A DNA stretch of 64,000 bases from Bartonella vinsonii subsp. berkhoffii ATCC 51672 (lineage in GTDB: Bacteria; Pseudomonadota; Alphaproteobacteria; Rhizobiales; Rhizobiaceae): assembly GCF_902825225.1 (NCBI RefSeq), contig NZ_CADEAK010000008.1:1-64000 (forward strand), read 5' to 3'. The notes below the pieces were generated by a model. It was given only the letters and a program-made list of their open reading frames with translations, made no database searches and was not told the origin of the DNA. Every line of letters starts with the position of its first letter. Position 1 is the stretch's first letter. Made by a program: the position numbers and the translations under genes. This document shows, in pieces, positions 38,425 to 51,241 of this stretch.

Positions 38425-38996
38425 TGTCTAACAATTCAACAATGATTGCTCCAAAACCAAAAGGAATTATTGATCCGAATACAGGCGAATTGATAGGTTC
38501 TGACGATAGTTTCTTTCGTGATATACATGCTGAATTATCGGATAAAGGTTTTTTAGTTACTTCGACGGATGCTTTGATTACTTGGGCGCGTACCGGCTCT
38601 TTAATGTGGATGAGTTTTGGTTTGGCTTGTTGTGCTATTGAAATGATGCAATGTTCAATGCCTCACTATGACAACGAGCGTTTTGGATATGCACCACGCG
38701 CTTCACCTCGTCAGTCAGATGTGATGGTGGTAGCAGGTACTCTCACAAATAAGATGGCACCTGCTTTAAGAAAAGTGTACGATCAAATGCCGGAACCACG
38801 TTATGTGATTTCTATGGGATCGTGTGCTAATGGTGGTGGATATTATCATTATTCTTATTCAGTTGTTCGTGGCTGCGATCGTATTGTGCCTGTGGATATT
38901 TATGTTCCAGGATGTCCTCCTACGGCAGAGGCATTGCTGTACGGTATATTATTGTTACAGAAAAAAATTCGTCGTTCTGGATCTATAGAACGATAG
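38415..38996 (+). CDS. nuoB: NADH-quinone oxidoreductase subunit B
   Basis: A 193-residue subunit that holds the terminal cluster N2. The ligand cysteines appear in [20 protein letters not shown] and [12 protein letters not shown]. It passes electrons to ubiquinone at the base of the peripheral arm. Confidence 0.98.
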   Translation: MGLMSNNSTMIAPKPKGIIDPNTGELIGSDDSFFRDIHAELSDKGFLVTSTDALITWARTGSLMWMSFGLACCAIEMMQCSMPHYDNERFGYAPRASPRQSDVMVVAGTLTNKMAPALRKVYDQMPEPRYVISMGSCANGGGYYHYSYSVVRGCDRIVPVDIYVPGCPPTAEALLYGILLLQKKIRRSGSIER

Positions 38997-39009
38997 GGGC
39001 TTTATTGTC

Positions 39010-39621
39010 ATGGTGAATGAATCATTGGTTGAACTTGCTGCCTATTTGAAAAACAAATTAGGAGATAAACTTGAAGAAACCATTCTTGCATTTGGTGAAC
39101 TGACTATAATATCACGGCTCTCTGCAATTACGGACGTATTAATGTTTGTTCGTGATGATTCTCGTTGTCAATTTATTAATCTTACAGACATTAGTGGTGT
39201 TGATTATCCATCTCGCGATAAACGTTTTGATGTTTCTTACCAACTCTTATCCCCTCGTGAGAATTTACGCTTACGTGTTAAGGTGCATACCGATGAAAAC
39301 ACGCCTGTTGCTTCTGCTTGCGCGGTTTATCCTGGAGCAGAGTGGTATGAGCGGGAGGCATACGATATGTATGGAATTTTATTTTCAGGGCATCCAGATT
39401 TAAGGCGGATTTTAACCGATTATGGATTTGAAGGACACCCTTTACGTAAAGATTTTCCTGTGACAGGATTTGTTGAATGTCGTTATGATAATGAAGTAAA
39501 AAGGGTGGTTTATGAGCCTGTTGTTTTGCGGCAAGAAATGCGCAATTTTGATTTCCTTTCTCCTTGGGAGGGAGGACAATATGTTTTGCCATGTGATGAA
39601 AAAATAGATGTCCCAAAATAA
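39010..39621 (+). CDS. nuoC: NADH-quinone oxidoreductase subunit C
   Basis: A 203-residue 30-kDa subunit. The family signature [20 protein letters not shown] is complete, followed by [14 protein letters not shown]. It is not fused to NuoD, as is usual in alphaproteobacteria. About 115 bases separate it from nuoD. Confidence 0.97.
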   Translation: MVNESLVELAAYLKNKLGDKLEETILAFGELTIISRLSAITDVLMFVRDDSRCQFINLTDISGVDYPSRDKRFDVSYQLLSPRENLRLRVKVHTDENTPVASACAVYPGAEWYEREAYDMYGILFSGHPDLRRILTDYGFEGHPLRKDFPVTGFVECRYDNEVKRVVYEPVVLRQEMRNFDFLSPWEGGQYVLPCDEKIDVPK

Positions 39622-39737
39622 TATTCGAGCGAATAAAACTAGAACTTAGAGTTTAAAATAATTAAATATTTTGCCTGTTATAAAAGGTTTTATTGATATT
39701 TAATATGAAGTTTTTTAGATAAAGCAAGGGGTTGAAT

Positions 39738-40928
39738 GTGGCTGAAGTTAATGTTCGGAACTTTAATATCAATTTTGGACCGCAGCATCCTGCAGCGCAT
39801 GGGGTTTTGCGCATGGTTCTCGAATTGGACGGTGAAGTTGTTGAGCGTGTGGATCCACATATTGGATTATTACATCGCGGTACCGAAAAATTAATGGAAA
39901 CAAAAACGTATCTTCAAGCTGGCCCTTACTTAGACCGTCTGGATTATGTTGCTCCTATGAATCAGGAGCATGCTTTTGTGCTTGCTGTTGAAAAATTATT
40001 GGGTGTTGAGGTTCCCAAACGAGGTCAGTTAATACGTGTTTTGTTCTCTGAAATTGGACGTATTCTTAATCATTTGCTTAATGTAACAACACAAGCAATG
40101 GATGTTGGTGCTTTGACACCACCGCTTTGGGGATTTGAACAACGTGAAAGATTGATGATTTTTTATGAGCGTGCGTGTGGAGCACGTCTTCACGCAAATT
40201 ACTTTCGTCCTGGTGGTGTGCATCAGGATTTACCGGAATCTTTAATTGAGGATATTGGTAATTTTATTGATCCCTTTCTTATTGCTCTTGGTAAACTTGA
40301 TGCGCTTGTAACACCAAATCGGATTTTTAAGCAGCGTAATGTGGATATTGGCGTAGTAAATATTGATGAAGCTTGGGCTCGTGGTTTTTCTGGTGTCATG
40401 ATTCGTGGAGCTGGTGTGCCGTGGGATTTGCGTAAAAGCCAACCTTATGAATGTTATGATGAAATGGAATTTGATATTCCTGTAGGTAAGAATAGCGATT
40501 GTTACGACCGTTACCTGATTCGTATGGAAGAGATGCGTCAATCAGCGAAAATTATGCGCCAATGTGTGGATCGTTTGCTAAGTACTGAAAAAAGCGGTCC
40601 AGTTTCGAGTTTAGATTGCAAAATCGTTCCTCCAAAGCGGAGTGAAATGAAAAGTTCAATGGAAGCACTTATTCACCATTTTAAGCTTTATACGGAGGGT
40701 TTTCATACGCCTCCTGGGGAAGTATATGTTGCTGTGGAAGCTCCGAAAGGTGAGTTTGGGGTTTATCTTGTTTCCGATGGTACCAATAAGCCTTATCGTG
40801 TTAAGTTGCGTGCTCCTGGTTTTGCGCATCTTCAAGCTATGGATTTTTTAACTCGAGGTCATATGTTGGCGGATGCTACAGCTATTTTGGGTTCGATTGA
40901 TATTGTTTTTGGGGAGGTTGATCGCTAA
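39738..40928 (+). CDS. nuoD: NADH-quinone oxidoreductase subunit D
   Basis: A 396-residue 49-kDa subunit that lines the quinone site with Nuo[29 protein letters not shown] and the late [11 protein letters not shown] are family motifs. The GTG at 39738 is preferred because AAGGGG lies 6 bases upstream; a TTG at 39732 is the longest start. Its stop overlaps the nuoE start (TAATG). Confidence 0.97.
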   Translation: MAEVNVRNFNINFGPQHPAAHGVLRMVLELDGEVVERVDPHIGLLHRGTEKLMETKTYLQAGPYLDRLDYVAPMNQEHAFVLAVEKLLGVEVPKRGQLIRVLFSEIGRILNHLLNVTTQAMDVGALTPPLWGFEQRERLMIFYERACGARLHANYFRPGGVHQDLPESLIEDIGNFIDPFLIALGKLDALVTPNRIFKQRNVDIGVVNIDEAWARGFSGVMIRGAGVPWDLRKSQPYECYDEMEFDIPVGKNSDCYDRYLIRMEEMRQSAKIMRQCVDRLLSTEKSGPVSSLDCKIVPPKRSEMKSSMEALIHHFKLYTEGFHTPPGEVYVAVEAPKGEFGVYLVSDGTNKPYRVKLRAPGFAHLQAMDFLTRGHMLADATAILGSIDIVFGEVDR

Positions 40929-41587
40929 TGTCTGTGCGCCGTCTTGCAGATAATATTTACCAACCCGCAGAGTTTTCTTTTACAAAGGAAAATCAGATAT
41001 GGGTAAAAAATACTATAGAAAAATATCCTGTAGGGCGTGAGCAGTCTGCTGTAATTCCATTATTAATGCGTGCTCAAGAGCAAGATGGTTGGGTAACACG
41101 CGCTGCGATTGAGCATATCGCACAGCTTCTTTCCATGGCTTATATTCGTGTTCTAGAGGTTGCAACCTTTTATACTCAGTTTCAGCTTCGTCCAGTTGGA
41201 ACGAAGGCACATATTCAGGTTTGTGGTACGACTCCTTGTATGTTACGTGGATCTGGTGAATTAATCAAAGTTTGTCAGAAAAAAATTCATCACGAACCTT
41301 TTGTGACTAATAAGGATGGAACCTTATCATGGGAAGAGGTGGAATGTCTTGGAGCCTGTGTGAATGCTCCCATGATTATGATTTTTAAAGATACTTATGA
41401 AGATCTTACAGCTGAACGTCTTGAAGAAATTATTGATGCATTTGAAGCAGGTAAAGGTTCTGAGATAGCAGTTGGTCCGCAAAATAGTCGCAAATCATCG
41501 GAGCCGGTTAGTGGTTTAACTTCTCTCATTGAACAAGAAGAAAAGAAGTCACTTAAATCGTTAAAGAAAAAGGGTAAAGGGGAATGA
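40928..41587 (+). CDS. nuoE: NADH-quinone oxidoreductase subunit E
   Basis: A 219-residue 24-kDa subunit with the thioredoxin-like 2Fe-2S fold. Ligands lie in CGTTPCMLRGS and CLGACVNAPM. The C-terminal 45 residues are a lysine- and serine-rich tail, shorter than the long extensions in some relatives such as Brucella. Translation is coupled to nuoD. Confidence 0.97.
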   Translation: MSVRRLADNIYQPAEFSFTKENQIWVKNTIEKYPVGREQSAVIPLLMRAQEQDGWVTRAAIEHIAQLLSMAYIRVLEVATFYTQFQLRPVGTKAHIQVCGTTPCMLRGSGELIKVCQKKIHHEPFVTNKDGTLSWEEVECLGACVNAPMIMIFKDTYEDLTAERLEEIIDAFEAGKGSEIAVGPQNSRKSSEPVSGLTSLIEQEEKKSLKSLKKKGKGE

Positions 41588-41731
41588 GGGGCATAGTGTT
41601 TTTCTGGAAAAGGTATTTTATTATTCCATCCATTGTGGCAGTATTTGACTAAAAATTAATTGAAAAGATGTTTAAAAATTGCATTTGAGGAAAAACTAAG
41701 AATGCTACGGACAATAGAAAAGAGGGGGGGA

Positions 41732-43039
41732 ATGCTGGCTGATAAGGATCGCATTTTCACCAATATTTATGGTTTAAAAGAGAGATCATTAAAAGCTGCA
41801 ATATCACGTGGGCATTGGGATGGTACCAAAGCGATTATCGAAAAAGGACGTGACTGGATCATTGAAGAGATAAAGGCATCAGGTTTGCGTGGACGTGGAG
41901 GTGCCGGTTTTCCTACAGGGATGAAGTGGTCTTTTATGCCAAAGCAAAGTGATGGTCGTCCCCATTATTTGGTTGTGAATGCAGATGAATCAGAACCAGG
42001 GACATGTAAAGATCGCGATATCTTACGGCATGATCCTCATACTTTAATTGAAGGATGTGTATTTGCAACTTTTGCCATGGGGGCGAATGTTGCTTTTATC
42101 TATATTCGTGGTGAATATATTCGTGAGCGTGAAGCCCTTCAAGCGGCTGTTGATGAGTGTTACGATGCGAGTTTACTTGGCAAAAAAACAAAATATGGAC
42201 ATGCTTGCGATATTATTCTTCATCATGGTGCTGGTGCTTATATTTGTGGAGAAGAAACAGCTCTTCTTGAAAGTCTTGAAGGAAAAAAGGGGCAACCTCG
42301 GCTTAAACCGCCATTCCCTGCAAATATGGGGATTTATGGCTGTCCAACGACAGTAAACAATGTCGAATCTATAGCCGTTGTTCCAACGATTTTGCGTCGA
42401 GGCGCTTCGTGGTTTTCATCGATTGGGCGTACCAATAATGTTGGAACAAAATTATTTATGGTTTCTGGACATGTAAATGCCCCTTGTACATTTGAAGACG
42501 CTCTTGGTGTTTCTTTTCGTGAGTTAATTGAAAAACATGCAGGTGGTATTCGTGGCGGATGGAATAATCTTTTAGCAGTTATTCCAGGGGGAGCTTCTTG
42601 CCCAGTCGTTAGTGGTGAGGATATGGTTGATGCAATCATGGATTTTGATGGGATGCGAGATGTCGGATCTTCTTTTGGCACTGGTGGTATGATCGTGATG
42701 GATAAATCAACGGATATTATCAAGGCAATTTGGCGTATAGCAGCTTTTTTTAAACATGAAAGTTGTGGTCAGTGTACACCGTGTCGTGAAGGAACGGGAT
42801 GGATGATGCGCCTTTTAGGACGCATGGTTGAGGGGCGAGCACAAAAACGCGAGATTGATCTTTTGTTTGAAGTGTCTAAACAGGTTGAAGGGCATACTAT
42901 TTGCGCACTTGGTGATGCCGCGGCATGGCCTATACAAGGGTTGATACGTAATTTTCGTCCAGAAATCGAGCGTAGAATTGATGAGTATACGCGAAATGTC
43001 GTTCAAAGAAAAAATATTGCTTTGGAAGCAGTTGGATAG
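41732..43039 (+). CDS. nuoF: NADH-quinone oxidoreductase subunit F
   Basis: A 435-residue 51-kDa subunit with the NADH and FMN sites and cluster N3. Motifs are [27 protein letters not shown] and [14 protein letters not shown]. The ATG at 41732 with AGAGGGGGG directly upstream is chosen. The frame stays open to 41660, but the extra 24 residues are not family-like. Confidence 0.97.
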   Translation: MLADKDRIFTNIYGLKERSLKAAISRGHWDGTKAIIEKGRDWIIEEIKASGLRGRGGAGFPTGMKWSFMPKQSDGRPHYLVVNADESEPGTCKDRDILRHDPHTLIEGCVFATFAMGANVAFIYIRGEYIREREALQAAVDECYDASLLGKKTKYGHACDIILHHGAGAYICGEETALLESLEGKKGQPRLKPPFPANMGIYGCPTTVNNVESIAVVPTILRRGASWFSSIGRTNNVGTKLFMVSGHVNAPCTFEDALGVSFRELIEKHAGGIRGGWNNLLAVIPGGASCPVVSGEDMVDAIMDFDGMRDVGSSFGTGGMIVMDKSTDIIKAIWRIAAFFKHESCGQCTPCREGTGWMMRLLGRMVEGRAQKREIDLLFEVSKQVEGHTICALGDAAAWPIQGLIRNFRPEIERRIDEYTRNVVQRKNIALEAVG

Positions 43040-43101
43040 AGGATTTTGTTTTAAGAGCAACGGAATGCAAGTTTTAAGTGGATTATCCGCAGGCTGGATG
43101 A

Positions 43102-45174
43102 ATGATGATAAATATTAAGGTTGATGGTAAAGAGATTGAAGTCCCTGATTACTATACGTTGCTTCAGGCAGCAGAAGCGGCTGGTGCTGAGGTGCCGCGT
43201 TTTTGTTTTCATGAATCTTTATCAATTGCTGGAAATTGTCGCATGTGCTTGGTTGAGGTCAAGGGAGCAGCTCCGAAACCTCAGGCTTCTTGTGCTATGG
43301 GGGTTCGTGATTTACGAATAGGGCCTAATGGCGAAGTGCCAGAAATTTTTACCAATACAAAGATGGTTAAAAAAGCACGTGAAAGTGTCATGGAGTTTCT
43401 CCTCATCAACCATCCTTTAGATTGTCCTGTCTGTGATCAAGGAGGAGAATGCGATCTTCAAGATCAAGCAATGCTCTATGGACGGGACTGTTCTCGGTAT
43501 ACAGAAAATAAGCGAGCTGTCGAAGATAAATATATTGGGCCACTTGTAAAAACTGTTATGACACGATGCATCCATTGCACGCGGTGTGTTCGTTTTACGA
43601 CGGAAGTTGCAGGTATTTCTGAACTTGGTTTGATTGGTCGTGGTGAAGATGCTGAAATTACAACATATCTTGAAAAAGCAATGACATCTGAATTGCAGGG
43701 AAATGTTATTGATCTTTGTCCGGTAGGGGCTTTAACTTCAAAACCTTATGCATTTCATGCCCGTCCATGGGAATTGGTTAAGACGGAGTCGATTGATGTG
43801 ATGGATGCGCTTGGTAGTGCTATTCGCATTGATAGCCGCGGTCGTGAAGTTATGCGGATTATGCCGCGTACAAACGAAGAGGTAAATGAGGAGTGGATTT
43901 CTGATAAGACGCGTTTTATTTGGGATGGATTACGCACGCAACGGCTTGATAAGCCATATGTACGCAAAGACGGAAAGCTCCAACCTGTAAGTTGGACGGA
44001 AGCTTTTGCAAAAATTAAAATGGTGATTTCTAAAACCTTACCAGAAAAAATTGGAGCGATTGCTGGAGATCTTGCTTCTGTTGAGGAAATGTATGCACTT
44101 AAAACATTGCTGCTTTCATTGGATTCAAAATTATTTGATTTCCGTCAAAGAGGCATGGCTTTATCTCCTGAATTGGGACGTTCAAGTTATATTTTCAATC
44201 CGACAATTGCAGGTATTGAGCAAGCTGATGCGTTGCTTATCGTGGGCTCTAATCCGCGCTATGAAGCAGCTGTTTTGAATGCACGTATTCTAAAACGCCA
44301 ACGAATGGGACGCTTTCCTATCGCTCTCATTGGAGAGAAGGTCGATTTACGCTATTCGTATTCATATCTTGGAGCTGGTACGGATGCATTGAGTGCACTT
44401 ATTCGTGGAGAGGATGCCTTTTTAAATGTGTTAAAAGAAGCCAAGAGGCCACTTATTCTTATCGGTGAGGGTGCTGTTTCAGGTGAAGAAGGCTTATCTG
44501 TTTTAAAAAGCCTTGCAAAATTAGCTTATAGTGTTGGAGCTCTTAGTGAGGAATGGAATGGCTTTGGTGTTCTTCACAATGCAGCTTCGGCTGTTGGAGG
44601 ATTGGACATAGGTTTTACTTCTAAACTTGGGGTTGCAAATATCATTAAAACCTGTGAGGTTTTATTTTTGCTTGGTGCTGATGAAGTAAAATTAGCCAAT
44701 ACAAAAGCTTTTACAATTTATATTGGTAGCCATGGTGATTATGGTGCGCATGCTGCTGATGTTATTTTGCCTGCATCAGCTTACACTGAAAAATCAGGAC
44801 TTTATGTGAATACAGAAGGACGTGTTCAAATGACAAATCGGGCAGGATTTGCCCCAGGTGAAGCAAAAGAAGATTGGGCTATTTTACGTGCTTTATCGGA
44901 TGTTTTAGGGCGTAAGCTTCCTTTTGATTCGCTTTTTCAATTAAGACAGCGCTTGTTTAAGGATTATCCACATCTTTGTGCCATTGATGATATAATACCT
45001 TCCTGTATAGATAATCTTAAAGATCTTAGTACGCAAATGGTTGCTCTAGAGATGCGAACATTTACTTCTATGGTTAAAGACTTTTATTTGACAAATCCAA
45101 TAGCACGTGCTTCTGCAATTATGGCGGAATGTTCATGTCTTGCAAAAGACCGTGCTACACAAGCTGTAGAGTAA
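43102..45174 (+). CDS. nuoG: NADH-quinone oxidoreductase subunit G
   Basis: A 690-residue 75-kDa subunit. An N-terminal 2Fe-2S domain ([11 protein letters not shown]) is followed by [14 protein letters not shown], with its His-Cys3 cluster, and [12 protein letters not shown], then a molybdopterin-oxidoreductase-like domain to the end. A second ATG immediately follows the first and could equally be the start. Confidence 0.97.
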   Translation: MMINIKVDGKEIEVPDYYTLLQAAEAAGAEVPRFCFHESLSIAGNCRMCLVEVKGAAPKPQASCAMGVRDLRIGPNGEVPEIFTNTKMVKKARESVMEFLLINHPLDCPVCDQGGECDLQDQAMLYGRDCSRYTENKRAVEDKYIGPLVKTVMTRCIHCTRCVRFTTEVAGISELGLIGRGEDAEITTYLEKAMTSELQGNVIDLCPVGALTSKPYAFHARPWELVKTESIDVMDALGSAIRIDSRGREVMRIMPRTNEEVNEEWISDKTRFIWDGLRTQRLDKPYVRKDGKLQPVSWTEAFAKIKMVISKTLPEKIGAIAGDLASVEEMYALKTLLLSLDSKLFDFRQRGMALSPELGRSSYIFNPTIAGIEQADALLIVGSNPRYEAAVLNARILKRQRMGRFPIALIGEKVDLRYSYSYLGAGTDALSALIRGEDAFLNVLKEAKRPLILIGEGAVSGEEGLSVLKSLAKLAYSVGALSEEWNGFGVLHNAASAVGGLDIGFTSKLGVANIIKTCEVLFLLGADEVKLANTKAFTIYIGSHGDYGAHAADVILPASAYTEKSGLYVNTEGRVQMTNRAGFAPGEAKEDWAILRALSDVLGRKLPFDSLFQLRQRLFKDYPHLCAIDDIIPSCIDNLKDLSTQMVALEMRTFTSMVKDFYLTNPIARASAIMAECSCLAKDRATQAVE

Positions 45175-45193
45175 GGGCAGAGGAAAAGGTATA

Positions 45194-46243
45194 ATGATGT
45201 ATGATTTCTTTATGACTTGGCTATTGCCATTACTCATTATAGTTGGAAAAACCCTCCTGCTTTTAGTTGTTCTTCTTCTCTTGGTTGCTTATCTTCTTTA
45301 CGCAGATAGAAAAATTTGGGCAGCAGTACAATTGCGGCGTGGTCCAAATGTTGTTGGTCCGTGGGGATTGTTACAATCTTTTGCAGATTTAATTAAATTT
45401 GTTGTTAAGGAGCCTATTATCCCTGCTGGTGCTAATAAGGGTGTTTTTCTGTTAGCGCCTTTTATTTCCGCTACGCTTGCTTTATCAACTTGGGCTGTTA
45501 TTCCCGTTAATGAAGGCTGGGAAGTCGCAAAGATTAATGTTGGTTTGCTTTATATTTTGGCTATTTCTTCTTTGGAAGTTTATGGCGTTATTATGGGAGG
45601 GTGGGCATCAAATTCGAAATATCCTTTTTTAGGAGCTCTTCGTTCAGCAGCACAGATGGTCTCTTATGAAGTTTCTATTGGCTTTGTGCTTGTAACTGTC
45701 ATTTTAGTAAGTGGTTCATTGGATCTTACAACAATTGTACAGAAACAAAGTCACGGATTTGGAACGACTCTTGGTCTTCCTTTTAGCAGTTTTCTTGATT
45801 GGAATTGGCTCGTTCTTTTTCCAATGTTTATTATATTTTTTATTTCTGCACTTGCAGAGACAAATCGTCCACCCTTTGACTTAGTGGAAGCAGAATCTGA
45901 ACTTGTTGCTGGTCACATGGTTGAATACTCTTCAACACCTTACATGCTTTTTTTCCTTGGTGAGTATGTTGCTATTGTTTTAATGTGCGCTTTGACAACT
46001 ATTTTGTTTTTAGGTGGTTGGTTACCTCCCTTGGATGTTTTGTGGCTTAATTGGGTTCCTGGAGTCATTTGGTTTGTTTTAAAAGTTTGCTTTGTATTTT
46101 TTGGGTTTGCTATGGTTAAAGCATTTGTTCCACGTTATCGTTACGATCAGCTTATGCGGCTTGGTTGGAAAGTTTTTCTTCCACTTTCATTAGCAATGGT
46201 TGTGATAACCGCTGCTTTTTTAAAGTATACTGGTTTTGTTTAA
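45194..46243 (+). CDS. nuoH: NADH-quinone oxidoreductase subunit H
   Basis: A 349-residue membrane subunit with eight hydrophobic segments that form part of the quinone chamber. Family motifs are [39 protein letters not shown] and a C-terminal [13 protein letters not shown]. nuoI follows 15 bases on. Confidence 0.97.
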   Translation: MMYDFFMTWLLPLLIIVGKTLLLLVVLLLLVAYLLYADRKIWAAVQLRRGPNVVGPWGLLQSFADLIKFVVKEPIIPAGANKGVFLLAPFISATLALSTWAVIPVNEGWEVAKINVGLLYILAISSLEVYGVIMGGWASNSKYPFLGALRSAAQMVSYEVSIGFVLVTVILVSGSLDLTTIVQKQSHGFGTTLGLPFSSFLDWNWLVLFPMFIIFFISALAETNRPPFDLVEAESELVAGHMVEYSSTPYMLFFLGEYVAIVLMCALTTILFLGGWLPPLDVLWLNWVPGVIWFVLKVCFVFFGFAMVKAFVPRYRYDQLMRLGWKVFLPLSLAMVVITAAFLKYTGFV

Positions 46244-46258
46244 GAGGAGGTTTTACTG

Positions 46259-46750
46259 ATGTCAGGTCTTATTCAGGCAGCAAAGTCACTTCTTCTCTTG
46301 GAATTTGTGAGCGCTTTTTTCTTAGCAATGCGTCAATTTTTTGCACCAAAGCCTACGATTAATTATCCTTATGAGAAAGGTTTTGTTTCTCAACGTTTCC
46401 GTGGTGAACATGCGCTACGTCGTTATCCAAATGGTGAAGAGCGCTGTATTGCCTGTAAATTATGTGAAGCGATTTGTCCTGCACAAGCTATTACAATTGA
46501 AGCAGGGCCGCGGCACAATGATGGTACACGGAGAACTGTCCGTTATGATATAGATATGGTTAAGTGTATTTATTGTGGTTTTTGTCAAGAAGCTTGTCCA
46601 GTTGAAGCTATTGTAGAAGGGCCAAATTTTGAGTTTGCAACAGAAACACGTGAAGAACTTTATTATGATAAAGAAAAACTTTTAATGAATGGAGATCGTT
46701 GGGAGCGAGAAATTGCTCGAAATATATTGATGGACGCACCTTATCGTTAA
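46259..46750 (+). CDS. nuoI: NADH-quinone oxidoreductase subunit I
   Basis: A 163-residue ferredoxin-like subunit carrying two 4Fe-4S clusters (N6a and N6b): [15 protein letters not shown] and [15 protein letters not shown]. It sits in the peripheral arm next to NuoH. AAGAGGAGG precedes the start. Confidence 0.98.
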   Translation: MSGLIQAAKSLLLLEFVSAFFLAMRQFFAPKPTINYPYEKGFVSQRFRGEHALRRYPNGEERCIACKLCEAICPAQAITIEAGPRHNDGTRRTVRYDIDMVKCIYCGFCQEACPVEAIVEGPNFEFATETREELYYDKEKLLMNGDRWEREIARNILMDAPYR

Positions 46751-46845
46751 GTGTATCCTCGAGTGAGGTGTCGGATAATTTTCTGATAAATTTTAATCTG
46801 GTATGAAGTTTTATACCAATTTTTTGATTAATTGAGGAGAAGCCT

Positions 46846-47466
46846 GTGCTAACAGATCTAGCGGTGGCATTTTTCTATTTATTCGCTTTTATTATGCTTT
46901 TAAGTGCACTGATTGTTATTACAGCACGCAATCCTGTGCATTCAGTTTTATTTTTAATATTGGCATTTTTTAATGCTGCGGCTTTATTTTTGCTTGCAGG
47001 GGCAGAATTTTTGGGGCTTATTCTGCTTGTTGTTTATGTTGGTGCTGTGGCAGTTTTATTTTTGTTTGTGGTTATGATGCTTGATGTTGATTTTGCTGAA
47101 TTAAAAAGTGGTGCACTTCGATATGCTCCTATTGGAGCTCTTGTTGGGGGCATTGTTGCTGTGGAATTGATTGTTGTTTTTGTGAGTGGTCGTTTTTCTC
47201 CAGTTCTTAGAACACATATTACGCAACCAATGCCAGATTTAGTGCAGCGAACAAATACACAGGCATTAGGCGATATTATTTATACGGATTATGTTTTCTA
47301 TTTTCAAATTGCTGGAATAATTTTATTGGTTGCAATGATTGGTGCGATTGTTTTGACACTTCGTCATAAGTCAGGTGTTAAGAGACAATCTATTGCCGTG
47401 CAAGTTTCTCGATCAGTAGAAAATGCAATTGAAATCAAACAAGTTGAATCAGGCAAAGGCATTTAA
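46846..47466 (+). CDS. nuoJ: NADH-quinone oxidoreductase subunit J
   Basis: A 206-residue membrane subunit with five hydrophobic segments, including the conserved EFLGLILLVVYVGAVAVLFLF region. Start is GTG at 46846 with GAGGAG upstream. It follows nuoI after 95 bases, the largest gap in the second half of the operon. Confidence 0.95.
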   Translation: MLTDLAVAFFYLFAFIMLLSALIVITARNPVHSVLFLILAFFNAAALFLLAGAEFLGLILLVVYVGAVAVLFLFVVMMLDVDFAELKSGALRYAPIGALVGGIVAVELIVVFVSGRFSPVLRTHITQPMPDLVQRTNTQALGDIIYTDYVFYFQIAGIILLVAMIGAIVLTLRHKSGVKRQSIAVQVSRSVENAIEIKQVESGKGI

Positions 47467-47475
47467 GGGGGGGCT

Positions 47476-47784
47476 ATGCACATTGACATTACACATTATC
47501 TCATTGTTTCTGCTTTGATGTTTACGATTGGTATTGCTGGCATTTTTCTCAATAGAAAGAATGTGATTATTATCTTGATGTCCATTGAGCTTATATTGCT
47601 TTCAGTTAATCTCAATTTTGTTGCATTTTCAGCATTTCTTCATGATCTTGTTGGTCAGATATTTGCTTTATTTATCTTAACGGTAGCAGCTGCTGAAGCT
47701 GCAATTGGTCTAGCAATTCTTGTCGTTTTTTTCCGTAATCGTGGTTCTATTGCGGTTGAAGATGTTAATGTAATGAAAGGCTAA
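47476..47784 (+). CDS. nuoK: NADH-quinone oxidoreductase subunit K
   Basis: A 102-residue three-helix membrane subunit. Conserved glutamates lie in [12 protein letters not shown] and [11 protein letters not shown], both needed for proton translocation in this family. Confidence 0.97.
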   Translation: MHIDITHYLIVSALMFTIGIAGIFLNRKNVIIILMSIELILLSVNLNFVAFSAFLHDLVGQIFALFILTVAAAEAAIGLAILVVFFRNRGSIAVEDVNVMKG

Positions 47785-47790
47785 CCGATA

Positions 47791-49755
47791 ATGTATTACA
47801 CAATTGTCTTTCTTCCACTTTTGGGCTTTTTAATTGCTGCACTAGGGGGAAAAACTATAGGAGATCGCGTTAATGAGTTGGTGACATGTAGCTTTATGGT
47901 GATCGTTGCCATATTATCGTGGATAGCCTTTTTTAAGGTTGCGCTTGGTCATGTTCCAGTAAATGATGTCTTGGTATTACATTGGCTAACTGTTGGTGGT
48001 TTAACTTTTGATTGGGCTTTACATATTGATACATTAACAGCTGTCATGCTTGTTGTTGTGAATAGTGTTTCGGCATTAGTGCATATTTACTCAATTGGTT
48101 ATATGCATCATGATCCTTCAAGATCTCGTTTTTTTTCTTATCTTTCTCTCTTTACATTTATGATGCTTATGTTGGTCACATCCAATAACTTGATACAGAT
48201 GTTTTTTGGATGGGAAGGTGTGGGGCTTGCTTCTTATTTGCTCATTGGTTTTTGGTTTCAGCGAGATTCTGCCAATAAAGCTGCAATGAAAGCTTTTGTG
48301 GTTAATCGTGTTGGAGACTTTGGTTTTCTCTTAGGAATCTTTAGCATTTTTGTTCTGTTTCAATCGGTTGATTTTGCCTCTATTTTTACAAAAGCTGCAG
48401 ACAAAAGCTTTATACAAAATATAACATTTTTAGGTTGGCAGATTAATGGACAAACGGCCATTACTGTTACGTGTCTTTTATTGTTTATTGGTGCGATGGG
48501 AAAATCCGCACAATTTCTTTTACATACATGGCTTCCTGATGCTATGGAGGGGCCAACTCCTGTATCTGCGCTTATTCATGCAGCAACAATGGTAACGGCT
48601 GGCGTCTTTATGGTTGCGCGTATGTCACCTATTTTTGAACTTTCTTCTATTGCTTTGACAGTGATTATTATTGTTGGAGCTACCACTGCGTTTTTTGCAG
48701 CAACTGTAGGGTTGGTGCAGAATGATATTAAGCGTGTTATTGCATATTCTACATGTTCACAACTTGGTTATATGTTTGTTGCATTAGGTGTTGGAGCTTA
48801 TGGAGCAGCTGTTTTTCATCTTTTTACGCATGCTTTTTTTAAAGCTTTATTATTTCTTGGTGCGGGCTCTGTAATTCATGCCATATCTGATGAACAAGAT
48901 ATGCGAAGAATGGGCGGCTTACGCAAGCATATAAAGGGAACTTATTGGATGATGATGATAGGAACCATTGCATTGACAGGTGTTGGAATTCCAGGAACAC
49001 TTTTCGGAACTGCTGGTTTTTTCTCCAAGGATGCAATTATCGAGTCCGTTTTTGCATCACATAATATTGCTTCAGGATATGCTTTCTATCTTCTTGTTTT
49101 TGCTGCCTTATTGACAAGTTTTTATTCATGGCGGCTTATATTTATGACATTTCACGGTAAACCACGAGCGACGGTTGATGTGATGCACCATGTTCATGAA
49201 TCGCCCCCCGTTATGTTGATTCCACTCTTTATTTTATCCATTGGAGCAATATTTGCTGGTGTCGTTTTTCAACCTTATTTTTTGGGTGACCTATATGATG
49301 CTTTTTGGAAAGGTGCATTGTTTACAAGCGACCATAATCACATTCTTCATGAGGTTCATACTGTGTCCAATTTGGTAAAATGGTCGCCATTTATAGCGAT
49401 GATTCTTGGATTTATAGTAGCCTATTTATTCTATATTTCTTTTCCTTCTCTTCCTAAAAAATTAGCTGGAGTTATGCCGAGAGTGTATAATTTTCTTTAC
49501 CAAAAATGGTATTTTGATCAATTATATCACTTTCTATTTGTTCGTTCTGCTTTCAAAGTGAGTTTCTTTCTTTGGAAAGTGGGAGACGGTAAGATTATTG
49601 ATGGTCTAGGTCCGAATGGTATTGCAGCACGTGTTGTTGATATTACAGATAGAGTTGTTCGGATGCAGACAGGCTATCTTTATCACTATGCATTTGCGAT
49701 GCTTATAGGTATTGCATTGCTGATCACATGGATGATGATCGGGGGCGTAAACTGA
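47791..49755 (+). CDS. nuoL: NADH-quinone oxidoreductase subunit L
   Basis: A 654-residue antiporter-like subunit. It carries [44 protein letters not shown] and a long C-terminal amphipathic helix with terminal membrane segment, as in other NuoL. The stop overlaps the nuoM start. Confidence 0.98.
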   Translation: MYYTIVFLPLLGFLIAALGGKTIGDRVNELVTCSFMVIVAILSWIAFFKVALGHVPVNDVLVLHWLTVGGLTFDWALHIDTLTAVMLVVVNSVSALVHIYSIGYMHHDPSRSRFFSYLSLFTFMMLMLVTSNNLIQMFFGWEGVGLASYLLIGFWFQRDSANKAAMKAFVVNRVGDFGFLLGIFSIFVLFQSVDFASIFTKAADKSFIQNITFLGWQINGQTAITVTCLLLFIGAMGKSAQFLLHTWLPDAMEGPTPVSALIHAATMVTAGVFMVARMSPIFELSSIALTVIIIVGATTAFFAATVGLVQNDIKRVIAYSTCSQLGYMFVALGVGAYGAAVFHLFTHAFFKALLFLGAGSVIHAISDEQDMRRMGGLRKHIKGTYWMMMIGTIALTGVGIPGTLFGTAGFFSKDAIIESVFASHNIASGYAFYLLVFAALLTSFYSWRLIFMTFHGKPRATVDVMHHVHESPPVMLIPLFILSIGAIFAGVVFQPYFLGDLYDAFWKGALFTSDHNHILHEVHTVSNLVKWSPFIAMILGFIVAYLFYISFPSLPKKLAGVMPRVYNFLYQKWYFDQLYHFLFVRSAFKVSFFLWKVGDGKIIDGLGPNGIAARVVDITDRVVRMQTGYLYHYAFAMLIGIALLITWMMIGGVN

Positions 49756-51224
49756 TGACCGATTGGCCTATTCTTTCTACGGTTACATTTTTGCCGCTTG
49801 TTGGTGTACTTCTGATTTTTTTTATCAAAGACGATAGCGAGGCAGCGCGACATAATATACGCAATGTAGCATTTTTTACGACTGTGTTTGTTTTTATTAT
49901 TTCCTTAATTATTTGGGCAGGTTTTGATTGTAAAGACGCTCGTTTTCAGATGATTGAGAAATCCAATTGGTTAGGAGGAGGTATTAGCTATCATATGGGA
50001 GTTGATGGTATCTCTATCCTTTTTGTCGTTCTCTCAGCATTTCTTTTGCCATTCTGTATTTTAGCAAGTTGGGAGAATGTTAAAGATAGATTAAAAGCCT
50101 ATATGATTGCTTTTCTTCTTCTTGAAGTTGCAATTATTGGGGTTTTTTGCGCTCTTGATGCAATGTTGTTTTATATTTTTTTTGAAGGCAGCCTTATTCC
50201 AATGTTTATTATTATAGGTGTTTGGGGGGGGGCACGTCGTGTTTACGCAAGTATAAAGTTTTTCCTTTACACTTTACTTGGTTCAGTACTTATGCTGGTT
50301 GCCCTTATGGCTATGTATTGGAAAGCTGGAACACTTGATATACCAACTTTATTAACTTATCAGTTTCCTGCACATATGCAGATATGGTTGTGGCTTGCCT
50401 TTTTTGCTTCTTTTGCGGTCAAAATGCCAATGTGGCCGGTCCATACATGGCTCCCTGATGCTCACGTAGAAGCGCCCACAGCTGGTTCGGTTATTTTAGC
50501 CGGTGTCTTGCTCAAATTAGGTGGATATGGTTTTCTTCGTTTTTCTTTACCGATGTTTCCTATTGCCTCAGCTGATCTTGCTCTGCTGGTTTTCATATTA
50601 TCGCTTATCGCTATTATTTATACATCATTGGTTGCTCTTGTTCAAAATGACATAAAAAAACTGATTGCCTATTCCTCAATAGCACATATGGGATATGTAA
50701 CGATGGGCATTTTTGCGGCCAATGAGCAGGGTATTCAAGGTGCTATTTATCAGATGCTCTCGCATGGAATTGTTTCAGCAGCTTTATTTCTTTGTGTTGG
50801 AGTTATCTACGACCGTCTACATACACGCGAAATTTCCGCTTTTGGCGGTTTAGTGAATAACATGCCTAAATATGCTGTTGTTTTCTTAATTTTCACTATG
50901 GCAAATGTTGGCTTACCGGGGAGTTCAGGATTTTTTGGTGAATTTTTAACCTTAATAGGCGTTTTTCAAGTCAATAAATTGATTGTTGTTTTTGCTACAA
51001 CTGGCGTTATTTTATCAGCTGCCTATGCACTCTACCTTTATCGGCGTGTAGTTTTTGGTTCCTTAGATAAAGAGAATTTAAAGGTTCTTATGGATCTTTC
51101 TGTAAGAGAAAAAATTATTCTTTATCCGATGGTTGTTCTTACAATATTTTTTGGTATCTATCCAACGCCTATATTTAAAGCAACGGCGTTTTCCGTAGAA
51201 GCCCTCATCAATAAATTGCACTAG
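49755..51224 (+). CDS. nuoM: NADH-quinone oxidoreductase subunit M
   Basis: A 489-residue antiporter-like subunit. Motifs are [44 protein letters not shown] and [11 protein letters not shown]. The ATG at 49755 overlaps the nuoL stop (TGATG), with GGGGGCG upstream; a longer start inside nuoL is unlikely. Confidence 0.98.
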   Translation: MTDWPILSTVTFLPLVGVLLIFFIKDDSEAARHNIRNVAFFTTVFVFIISLIIWAGFDCKDARFQMIEKSNWLGGGISYHMGVDGISILFVVLSAFLLPFCILASWENVKDRLKAYMIAFLLLEVAIIGVFCALDAMLFYIFFEGSLIPMFIIIGVWGGARRVYASIKFFLYTLLGSVLMLVALMAMYWKAGTLDIPTLLTYQFPAHMQIWLWLAFFASFAVKMPMWPVHTWLPDAHVEAPTAGSVILAGVLLKLGGYGFLRFSLPMFPIASADLALLVFILSLIAIIYTSLVALVQNDIKKLIAYSSIAHMGYVTMGIFAANEQGIQGAIYQMLSHGIVSAALFLCVGVIYDRLHTREISAFGGLVNNMPKYAVVFLIFTMANVGLPGSSGFFGEFLTLIGVFQVNKLIVVFATTGVILSAAYALYLYRRVVFGSLDKENLKVLMDLSVREKIILYPMVVLTIFFGIYPTPIFKATAFSVEALINKLH

Positions 51225-51241
51225 ATAAGGGAAGAATGCTC

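Noticed and set aside
42334-42723. 129-residue minus-strand ORF inside nuoF
   Set aside because: Antisense shadow of nuoF, whose own frame carries the full set of FMN and Fe-S motifs.
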